From Siphonodentalium dalli (taxonomy: Eukaryota > Mollusca > Scaphopoda > Gadilida > Siphonodentaliidae), in contig CP136063.1 of the NCBI GenBank assembly GCA_032622095.1, forward strand, positions 90,001,980 to 90,065,979: a DNA stretch of 64,000 nt. The letters run 5' to 3'. The notes under the pieces were generated by a model, which was not told the DNA's origin, ran no database searches, and saw nothing but the letters and a program-made list of their open reading frames with translations. Both the position numbers and the translations under genes were made by a program. Positions 60,701-64,000 of the stretch are shown one piece after another. Position 1 is the stretch's first letter. Every line of letters begins with the position of its first letter.

Positions 60701-62679
60701 GTGCGGGTAAATCTTGAAGAGGTGCATCTTCAGTCGTTGTTTGAAGATGTCAAGAGAATGCGAATGACAGTTATAGAACTGATATTGTCTGCCTTTTTTG
60801 CTGTTCCCCATATTTTAGTGGTTGAAAGCAAATCAGGATGAGGTTTTTTTATGAATACATGTACAAATAGTCTTGAAACATTATGACATCACATTCTTAG
60901 ATACTCACAAACTTTATTCCAGAGTCAGGTAACCTGGTCCACATTCCGCAAATACAGGTTAAACTAATTAACTTTTTAGGGATTTTGGGTAAACTTAACC
61001 CTTTCTATACTGAATGGATTCTTCCATTCAATTATGAAAGTATATATTGTAATGGTCTAATATTCATTTGGATGGATGTTTAGGATGGGAGCAGATGACA
61101 GCTAGACAAAATAATAATACAAGTGCAGAAGAATTCATATTCATTGGTGGGAAATGTTGAGATAATAAGTTCAACAAATGACCTATAGTCATTTGTTGAA
61201 ATTTTTTATTATCTGAACATTACCTAAGGGAACTACTCATTAATGAGTATTTAGTATAGAAAATGTTAATCTTATCCATAGAGCCGCTTTAGCCACAACC
61301 AATTTCTTTATTGACATTAGTTAAAAATTGCAGAATAATCTGACAATAAAATTATGAGATAAGGTACTCAATCCAATTTGATGGTCCCAACATCATCAGA
61401 TTCCAACAACATTTTTTAAAATACCGCTTCAGTTATGAGAATCAATTAATTGCCCAAAAGTAATGCTAACCACTGTCAACTATAGTATAAAATTGCCCAA
61501 AACCTGTTATTTATCAACATTTTGTTCAATGAAATTTGGCCAACTGACACACAAAGCCACTTGATTATAGAGTTATCCATCTTCATCCGCAATTTGGTCC
61601 GAGACTATCGACTCATTGACTTTTTGCCAGGACGCCAAAAAGTACCGGTGGTGAAAAATAACAGATTTCAAAAATCTATATCTGACCACTCTGAGCTTTC
61701 TTTGATGGGTAGGTTCCTCGACTCGATTCAAATATTTTTTACCCCGAAGCCAAAGCAATAGTAATTCGGGAGCATTTAATAATTTGGATTATGCATCTTT
61801 AAAAGATACACTTCATAAAAAGGCATACTTCTGGGGTCTGAGTTAGTCATAAACAGAATATTCAAGCACCGCACATTGAAAAGAATAAACGAATGCTATA
61901 ACAATCTAATAGGAAGCTCTGATGACTCAGTGATGAGCAAATTTTGTTCTACACAGTTGATGGATTTATTGTATCTGAAGGATATTAAATGGATATAGAG
62001 TTATGTCAATCAAGGTATTTTCCCTAAGGAAGAGCCAAAATAATATATTTTGCAACATTTTTATAGCAGAGGTGGTCAAGTGTGGTACATAATAGTCAGA
62101 TGTACATGAACTATGTCTAAAGCAAGTGAAGAAAGACATACGTTCCACGAGTTCGTGCTTTGTCTTTGATATTTTCTACGAGAAAGCAGATTTCCTGAAC
62201 AAGCCTGTCCCTGACTAGTGGTGGTTCAGGAAGGTTTTTCTGTTCGCCAGCGTGCTCTGCCCTGTATTCTCGCCATATGTCAAGCAGAACATTAATCTGA
62301 AGGCAGAGAGGAAGGTAGATGAATTCATGTGATATAAACAATACCTCTGTACATTTCGTAGGAATATATGAATGAGTACATCACATATGCCTTAAATACT
62401 CAGCCTTTGAAATAAAGTGTTTAAAAGTTTTTATCAACAACTTTAGCTGTATGGAGTGGAAACACAGTTATAGGCAAAATGTGTCAAAAACCTGGACAAA
62501 TTTAGAGCACCCTAATTATAATTTATAAAGACTACTATTGTGCTGCAACTAGATATTTTTTGCTCTCATTTTTGCTATGTCTCACCTCATCACATAATTC
62601 GTCAGAAAATGCTTGTATTGTGACAATATCAATAAAATTTGTATCATTTCCCAACATATGAATGAATGTGTCAATGAAA
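39262..62679 (-). CDS. CCDC24: CCDC24-like coiled-coil protein (gene span, 8 exons seen, 5' end outside window)
   Basis: Eight minus-strand exons splice in frame into 381 codons plus TGA: 62679-62586, 62296-62142, 59332-59268, 57407-57326, 56413-56321, 55324-55212, 53044-52945 and 39706-39262. All have AG acceptors and GT donors, and every phase matches its neighbour. The product resembles animal CCDC24: a helical N-terminal region, a LPEPPLVRDRLVQEI motif, a linker with VIDYAL, a KFDEVVQHIR segment leading straight into a Glu-rich coiled coil (ETLEEEIEQLLKEVEFLHQC), then AEPTISDLK. The Ser/Pro-rich C-terminal tail is longer than in human CCDC24 (307 aa). CCDC24 is a little-studied intracellular coiled-coil protein, and I claim no function. 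The initiator exon lies to the right of 62679 or beyond the window. The last intron, about 13 kb, holds the nested transposons. Confidence 0.85.
40343..40681. mobile_element. Hairpin MITE, family C (copy 4)
   Basis: Starts CCTGGATATAGTGTGTCACA and ends CACTATATCCAGG. Internal hairpins GTGATGCTACCCCACACAGC and GGGTAGCATCACTAAATT. Lies in the last intron of the CCDC24-like gene. Confidence 0.75.
42271..42978 (+). CDS. gag-like ORF1 of the DIRS/Ngaro-like element
   Basis: 235 codons from the first ATG in the frame. Helical N-terminal part, Lys/Arg-rich middle (ERKNKQPSKRR), and near the C-terminus a zinc knuckle CYGCGEFSHFISRC (C-x2-C-x4-H-x4-C, residues about 205-218) of the retroelement nucleocapsid type. 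This knuckle would bind the element's RNA. The pol frame overlaps the end in another phase, so pol is probably made by frameshifting or re-initiation. No internal stops, so the copy is young or was active recently. Confidence 0.75.
   Translation: MHEQQVSEPTLKDVLVAVTNQKLEHLVQDKIAELKSDFAFNTVAVSSELRKIRSDAEFNWKRPGHKIQYEFNSSIRDNLARAKRAIEADDLESACSVVDECDESIKHRNKLVKIADSSPYGWETVKHYSSNPVADGSEDEAKIDKAEKSVVRERKNKQPSKRRVKPVLEVPKVSQGYVRAADRVAGFQGSRGFSDKQPFRGKGACYGCGEFSHFISRCPVIRNRASTSVTGAESR
43037..44499 (+). CDS. pol of the DIRS/Ngaro-like element, 5' part (RT and RNase H), cut by insertion
   Basis: Start set at the first ATG after gag; the frame is open further upstream. Residue numbers count from this start. 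The reverse transcriptase shows KKRLILDLRHVN, FKFDLHSAYHHL, FGLTSAPYLFTK and the active-site box YLDDG (residues 215-219). RNase H shows YTDASNSGFGGF (about 381-392), SSAWRELTAVE and KWFTDNSS, so its acidic residues are present. The order and motifs are those of DIRS-order elements, not of LTR-retrotransposon pol. The frame reaches EWIPRTEN and is then broken by the insertion that begins at 44500. The conserved continuation (KADYLSR) resumes at 49751. A few element-derived residues and a stop follow at 44540-44542. Confidence 0.88.
44500..44830. mobile_element. Insertion part A: ~331-bp element with 55-bp inverted ends
   Basis: 44500-44554 (starting TATTTTTAAAAATATAATAT, then TTTCCTTAAAGAAAGCCTG) is the exact reverse complement of 44776-44830. 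The left ~200 bases also match the right end of part B in inverse. The target ATGA (44496-44499) precedes it, and TCAT, its complement, follows it. Non-coding. Confidence 0.8.
45190..47490 (+). repeat. Internal duplications inside part B
   Basis: A ~212-bp tandem pair (about 46316-46527 and 46528-46730) shares GACCGAAGCGAGCAGAG, GGTTGGGATCC and AAAGCTGAG.TGGACAG. A second, more diverged pair links 45225-45480 with 47235-47475 (GAACGACCTGCA, GAGGCCCA..CC..CGATGG, GCCATCGGA). Open frames of up to 172 codons here do not look like known proteins. Confidence 0.55.
48215..48510 (+). repeat. ACCGCGGTAT-rich cluster
   Basis: About a dozen degenerate copies of TACCGCGGTAT, CACCGCGG and GATACCG occur within 300 bp, several overlapping as palindromes. 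A short-motif cluster of this kind may be a transposase binding region or a degenerate microsatellite. Confidence 0.5.
48605..49330 (+). repeat. Direct duplication, ~360-bp unit
   Basis: ACATTGATAAACCAAGA, CAACACATCTGGATCA, TTGTTCATAACAT and ATAGCGTCAGTAGCGATGG occur at about 48617-48905 and again, in the same order, at about 48980-49255. The flanking CGCCTCGTAAGGCCTTGAAA also occurs twice (48949 and 49291). Non-coding. Confidence 0.75.
49748..50263 (+). CDS. pol of the DIRS/Ngaro-like element, 3' part
   Basis: Resumes with EKADYLSR, the end of the RNase H domain. It continues with the extension typical of DIRS/Ngaro pol: VDWFASNKTCKLQKFYSKFW, DAFTVDW, GWFVPPICLIPRV and VPFWKSAVFWPLL, which some families annotate as a methyltransferase-like region. 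I do not see enough to claim methyltransferase activity. It ends with TAA at 50261-50263, four bases before the recombinase frame opens. No stops or frameshifts, so the only lesion in pol is the insertion. Confidence 0.82.
   Translation, partial: EKADYLSRVYDADDWGISNALFEYVQNIWGPFGVDWFASNKTCKLQKFYSKFWDPQSSGMDAFTVDWGGHNGWFVPPICLIPRVVRYMAQCNAYGVLIVPFWKSAVFWPLLCSDGTHFNNFVCDSMILPNNMSFYQSNGSQCSMFGNVNLNFCMLALKIDFRAAVLKVQGE
50267..51277 (+). CDS. Tyrosine recombinase (integrase) of the DIRS/Ngaro-like element
   Basis: 336 codons; the frame opens with GTG at 50267 and the first ATG is residue 35 (50369). An N-terminal SAM-like core-binding domain (TTRKYQYGFLRWQRWA, ILPAQPLTFGIYL) is followed by the catalytic domain. 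The expected residues are all present: Arg169 in GFFRSAELL, Lys196 in TSKTD, His284 and Arg287 in HSLRAGG, the GRW motif, and Tyr319 in DGYVKD. The enzyme would integrate a circular DNA copy by site-specific-type recombination, which explains the absence of a target duplication. A TTTTTTCAG|G acceptor-like site at 50279-50291 may mark a spliced or alternative start. The ORF appears intact. Confidence 0.9.
   Translation: MFTNVFFQAYDDDISTLPDCLKTCVSAIPELLVSMRADSTTRKYQYGFLRWQRWALQHGVDILPAQPLTFGIYLTSLVQNSNSDSPLLSAFYSAKWAHSLASKASPTDSVLCKNILEAGKRKLARPVVKKEPIDPEMLTKMYNSLFEDGNLYRQRSISAFLLCYAGFFRSAELLKIRRSDVVLYDTHMAIFLETSKTDVYRDGNWSVIARTGTVLCPVKNVELYFFLGRIESDSSKFLFRDLTKRKHDYVLRPEEKPLSYSRLRELFIESFRPIVPDISKFGLHSLRAGGATAYANSGIPDRMFKRHGRWRSECAKDGYVKDALNSRLSVSLNLGI
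51315..52105 (+). repeat. 3' direct repeats of the DIRS/Ngaro-like element
   Basis: The pair at 51315-51373 and 52045-52105 is nearly identical (GCGGCAACGCAACGCGCTAA, then TTACTATTTCCCCTGGGGTA). The ~670 bases between them are AT-rich with an imperfect internal duplication (GTTATGTTC.GGG, GTGCAGATACAGA). This is the place where Ngaro/PAT elements carry their B1-A2-B2 split repeats. Confidence 0.75.
52217..52580. mobile_element. ~365-bp insertion inside the hAT element
   Basis: Absent from the related sequence at 26980-27367, where the flanking TATATATTAATTAAAT is continuous. It carries two direct copies of ATCTCGGAAACGGGTGGAGC (52377 and 52501), each followed by TTGACTTGAAATTTGGTAT or a close variant, and a CTGTCTGTATGTCC head. 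SINE-like in size; the class is unknown. Confidence 0.6.
52945..53044 (-). CDS. CCDC24: CCDC24-like gene, seventh exon seen
   Basis: 100 bases between acceptor ATCATGTAG and donor AAAGGG|GTAAGA. Completes the conserved DLKTERTSLEKSL helix and starts a Pro-rich stretch. The hAT target duplication at 52897-52904 lies only about 40 bases downstream of this donor. Confidence 0.85.
53096..53275. mobile_element. Tc1/mariner-like palindromic MITE, 180 bp
   Basis: CAGTAATACCCTAAATAATC at the left and ATTATTTAGGGCATTACTG at the right are inverted. The centre is a second palindrome, GAAAGCTCTCAGTGAGAGCTTTC. TA flanks the left end and CA the right, consistent with a decayed TA target duplication. It lies about 50 bases upstream of the acceptor of the 53044-52945 exon. 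Confidence 0.65.
53379..53857. mobile_element. TTAA MITE, family A (copy 2)
   Basis: TTAA followed by AGGCCCACTTAATTTTCGA on the left, and TTTTCGAAAATTAAGTGGGC then TTTAA on the right. The interior shares AATAATCTATGACATAAAAT and TCAATGGAAGGGGAATAA with the other copies. Confidence 0.85.
54678..55205 (-). repeat. Tandem array derived from a CCDC24-like exon and its splice donor
   Basis: Units of about 85-97 bp start near 54741, 54836, 54928, 55013 and 55108, and the real exon follows at 55203. Each contains the exon's last ~65 bases (ACATCAATGCATTGAGGAT, CTGAGCCGACCATATCAG) plus about 30 bases of intron (GTTAGTCAGAC). Several units keep the CAG|GTTAG donor. The exon's 5' half and acceptor are not included. 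At 54678-54716 one more copy lies inverted. The copies are diverged and their frames are broken. Confidence 0.88.
55212..55324 (-). CDS. CCDC24: CCDC24-like gene, sixth exon seen (coiled coil)
   Basis: 113 bases between acceptor TTTCATTCAG and donor ATCAG|GTTAGT. Encodes the Glu-rich coiled coil beginning ETLEEEIEQLL and ending LLAEPTIS. The 3' ~65 bases of this exon together with ~30 bases of the following intron form the unit of the tandem array at 54678-55205. Confidence 0.88.
55687..56121. mobile_element. TTAA MITE, family B (copy 4, complete)
   Basis: 435 bp bounded by TTAA on both sides. AGGTACTCAATCCGATCAGA opposes TCTGATCGGATTGAGTACCT, and the inner arms include AAGCCAAAGAAATAGTAA-type and GTGGGTTCCTCGACTCGAAT sequences in inverse. 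The whole element can fold into one long hairpin with its turn near 55900. Located in a CCDC24-like intron. Confidence 0.9.
56321..56413 (-). CDS. CCDC24: CCDC24-like gene, fifth exon seen
   Basis: 93 bases between acceptor ATTTCCAG and donor ATAAG|GTAATT. Encodes the start of the conserved helical region (SMKEKFTFLKFDEVVQHI). Confidence 0.85.
56857..57272. mobile_element. Hairpin MITE, family C (copy 5)
   Basis: Starts CCTGGATATATAGTGTCTCA and ends TGTCAGACATACTATATCCAGG. Contains the two internal hairpins and the linker TTCTGGGAAGTATCTACAGT, CATCTGTTCAGTTTCTACAT. Confidence 0.8.
57326..57407 (-). CDS. CCDC24: CCDC24-like gene, fourth exon seen
   Basis: 82 bases between acceptor TTTCTAACAG and donor GACAG|GTTAGA. 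A Ser/Thr-rich linker (PSTARSSSVIGRD) with no human counterpart that I can recall. Confidence 0.75.
57467..57975. mobile_element. TTAA MITE, family A (copy 3)
   Basis: The right end GTTCGAAAATTAAGTGGGCC ends in TTTAA at 57971-57975. The left tip is degraded (ATTAAAGAAGTGAGTC). The interior matches copies 2 and 4. Confidence 0.75.
58560..59100. repeat. Dispersed repeat matching 5210-5400 in inverse
   Basis: TGGTATAAGAACAAATTCTG, TATTCTTTCTGTTTATGGTG and TGTATCTTTAACATC are the reverse complement of the block at 5210-5400. No coding capacity seen. It lies in a CCDC24-like intron. Confidence 0.5.
59268..59332 (-). CDS. CCDC24: CCDC24-like gene, third exon seen
   Basis: 65 bases between acceptor TTTGTTTCAG and donor TAGCC|GTATGT. 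Encodes DADETLARHKSEVIDYALDS. The frame continues through both neighbouring junctions. Confidence 0.8.
59398..59892. mobile_element. Hairpin MITE, family C (copy 6)
   Basis: Starts AAGTCTGAGTTTAGTGAGCC and ends GACAGGCACACTAAACTCAG. The left hairpin is tandemly duplicated (two ATGAGGTCCCCAGA.. units between 59427 and 59585). Confidence 0.8.
60007..60498. mobile_element. TTAA MITE, family A (copy 4, complete)
   Basis: TTAA at 60007-60010 and 60495-60498; ends AAGGCCCATTTAATTTTCGG and TTCGAAAATTAAGTAGGCCT. The interior includes the palindrome TAACTCTATATTATATAGAG. Confidence 0.88.
60690..60795 (-). pseudogene. C-terminal scrap of a non-LTR retrotransposon ORF2
   Basis: The minus strand reads HSHSLDIFKQRLKMHLFKIY, the S-x-FK-x-RLK-x-HLF signature found at the extreme C-terminus of many non-LTR (CR1/L2/Jockey-type) reverse-transcriptase ORFs. 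Upstream the frame is broken. Only this tail is recognisable. An open frame of 94 codons on the plus strand over the same DNA is considered a shadow. Confidence 0.4.
60995..61269. mobile_element. TTAA MITE, family D (complete copy)
   Basis: TTAACCCTTTCTATACTGAA at the left and TTTAGTATAGAAAATGTTAA at the right, with TTAA at both borders (60995-60998, 61266-61269). The central palindrome is CAACAAATGACCTATAGTCATTTGTTG.. (about 61171-61200). Confidence 0.82.
61370..61802. mobile_element. TTAA MITE, family B (copy 5, worn ends)
   Basis: AGGTACTCAATCCAATTTGA at the left, then TTATCCATCTTCATCCGCAA, GGTTCCTCGACTCGATTCAA and CCCGAAGCCAAAGCAATAGT. The right tip is lost in ATTTAATAATTTGG. Confidence 0.65.
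62142..62296 (-). CDS. CCDC24: CCDC24-like gene, second exon seen
   Basis: 155 bases, 51 codons plus AC of a split Thr codon. Acceptor TCTGCCTTCAG, donor GGAAC|GTATGT. Encodes INVLLDIWREY and the conserved LPEPPLVRDRLVQEI block, the best match to the central part of CCDC24. Confidence 0.85.
62586..62679 (-). CDS. CCDC24: CCDC24-like gene, first exon seen
   Basis: 94 bases: one base completing a split codon, then 31 codons beginning FIDTFIHML and ending FSDELCDE. Acceptor TTAGCTTACAG, donor GAG|GTGAGA in phase 0. The missing upstream exon must end with two bases of the split codon. Confidence 0.7.
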
Positions 62680-62824
62680 CTGTAAGCTAAACTTGGAAAG
62701 GCATTCGTATTTTGCTGAGCAGCCAATGGATTCAATGGAATGATAAAGAATAAGGATAGTCAAAATGTTTTAGTGAAGGGATTGCATTGTGTAGTTGAAA
62801 CTCTTTTCATTTCAAACATTTCTC

Positions 62825-63215
62825 CAATAGATGTGGACTATAGGGTGTGCCAACAAATTGAGTCATGGAATGAGTGAAATCTAAGATGGCTGTGGTGGCC
62901 ACGTTTGTAATTGAAAATCATTCAAATTCAATAGCTCCCTTCTAGAGGAGATCCTGAACATGTCTCTATATTTTCAAAAACAAATCTCAAATAAATGTGG
63001 GCTACAGGGTGTGCCTTGTTTTTTAACAAATTACGGAGAAATTTGATGGCTCCCATCTGGAGGTCACTTGAAGATCCATATGATCCATCGGATGAGGGGT
63101 GTAGCTTATAGGGTGTGGCAAAGGACTTTTGGCAGACAAGTGTCCAGACACATGGACAGATGACAGATGCCAACCCATGGCAATAGCTCCAACTTGTCAA
63201 GTTGAGCTATTAAAT
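62825..63215 (-). repeat. CCAAGATGGC-family repeat, second locus
   Basis: GTGGACTATAGGGTGTGCCA, AATCTAAGATGGCTGTGGTG, GATGGCTCCCATCTGGAGGT and ATGACAGATGCCAACCCATG follow in the same order as at 15.6-16.5 kb. The match is on the plus strand as written. An open frame of 90 codons on the minus strand is not accepted as a gene. Confidence 0.6.
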
Positions 63216-63329
63216 AAACAACAGGGAGAATTCAGTATTTATAATATGATGGTGGTGGATAACGATTGAAATTTATAAAATAACTCATACAATAATATAC
63301 CCTAGTGACATTGCCACACCCCAAGCCTT

Positions 63330-63695
63330 GCGATATTGTCTGTCATTTGCAGCACAGCGGGCTAGCATCACTATATCCACCCCACATTCTGCTTAGGCCG
63401 CATCTTCTGAGAAGTATCTATAGTCTCAAATTAACATTGTTTTTAAGTTACTCTTCCCCTTCTGTTCAGTTTCTATACATGTATCCCCTAATATGCAAAA
63501 GATAAAATGCATAATTAAGGTGATTAATGGGTGGACATCACTTTCAACTTCAACTGGTGAACTTAAACCTGATCCTAGATATCCCATAGCAGTTGAGGCA
63601 TCAGCAGAATGAGGTTCACAGAGGGTGAATTTGGTGATCCTAGCCTGCTGTCTGGGATAGCATCACTAAATTCACCCTCTGGGGACCTCATTTTT
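63330..63695. mobile_element. Hairpin MITE, family C (copy 7, partial)
   Basis: Contains GCTAGCATCACTATATCCAC, TTCTGAGAAGTATCTATAGT, CCCATAGCAGTTGAGGCATC and the right hairpin GGTGAATTTGGTGATCCTAG with its complement up to CTCTGGGGACCTCATT. The tips are eroded. Confidence 0.6.
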
Positions 63696-63699
63696 TTCA

Positions 63700-64000
63700 A
63701 GTCTTGTCACTCCCTACACTGTACACAGTGTGAGTGACATATATAGTCAGTGATAGTCAGCAAGGAACAATTTGTGTGTCAGATCAAGAACTAGTACAGG
63801 CACTATGTTGACACTATAATAGTATACCATGCTCCAAATTTGATCCGTAGAATGATTCTTCATTCTCACAGAAAAACAACATTTATAATTTATTGAACAA
63901 ACTTTACAAACAAAACGATCATGATTGCGGGAGGTTGACCAATCAGAAGTTGAATTGAATGCACAATGTTTGCTTGCAAACTCAACACAGAAACAATCAT
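63700..64000. other. No feature recognised at the right edge
   Basis: The 5' exon or exons of the CCDC24-like gene should lie to the right of 62679, but I could not find a matching coding segment before 64000. Confidence 0.3.

Noticed and set aside
60557-60841. 94-codon plus-strand ORF
   Set aside because: The opposite strand carries the recognisable tail of a non-LTR ORF2, so this is most likely a shadow.
62928-63200. 90-codon minus-strand ORF near the CCDC24-like exons
   Set aside because: It is antisense to a dispersed repeat of the CCAAGATGGC family and does not continue the CCDC24 reading frame.

Overview
This window is eukaryotic, and animal. It has split genes with GT-AG introns, long AT-rich introns full of transposons, no prokaryotic operon structure, and a recognisable homologue of the animal coiled-coil protein CCDC24. 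The repeat types (many TTAA-flanked MITEs, hAT elements, a tyrosine-recombinase retrotransposon, dispersed repeats around the motif CCAAGATGGC, and tails of tandem ACGG) suggest a marine invertebrate, most likely a mollusc or another lophotrochozoan. That assignment is an inference from repeat style, not from a marker gene.

There are two supported host genes. On the + strand, a two-exon gene (24527-24739 joined to 27668-28372, both in phase 0) encodes a 305-residue protein of unknown function. On the - strand, eight consecutive exons between 62679 and 39262 splice in frame into 381 codons plus a stop. They match CCDC24 in the order and spacing of its motifs; the first exon or exons lie beyond the right edge of the window. 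The two genes converge. A possible third gene start (31116-31328, +) is only a candidate.

Layout. 1-3067: a giant foldback element whose arms are tandem repeats. 3068-9276: degenerate repeats, one TTAA MITE, a ~175-bp tandem array and a ~51-bp minisatellite. 9277-15590: two copies of a non-LTR retrotransposon 3' end, a Harbinger-like MITE, another TTAA MITE and a ~125-bp tandem array. 15590-23025: CCAAGATGGC-family repeats, a hAT inserted in a palindromic MITE, a 1.39-kb near-identical duplication that ends exactly at a 100-N assembly gap, and a 44-bp minisatellite. 24527-28372: gene 1, with a hAT MITE, a TIR element and a TTAA MITE in its intron. 28373-38950: MITE-rich intergenic DNA. 38977-62679: the CCDC24-like gene.

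The last intron of the CCDC24-like gene holds a three-level nest of transposons. A hAT element (41341-52896, 8-bp target duplication AATGTGAC) contains a DIRS/Ngaro-like tyrosine-recombinase retrotransposon (about 42087-52137) with an intact recombinase ORF. Its pol ORF is in turn split by a DNA element with inverted repeats (44500-49749). Another intron of the same gene holds a minisatellite made of repeated copies of the neighbouring exon's 3' end plus its splice donor.
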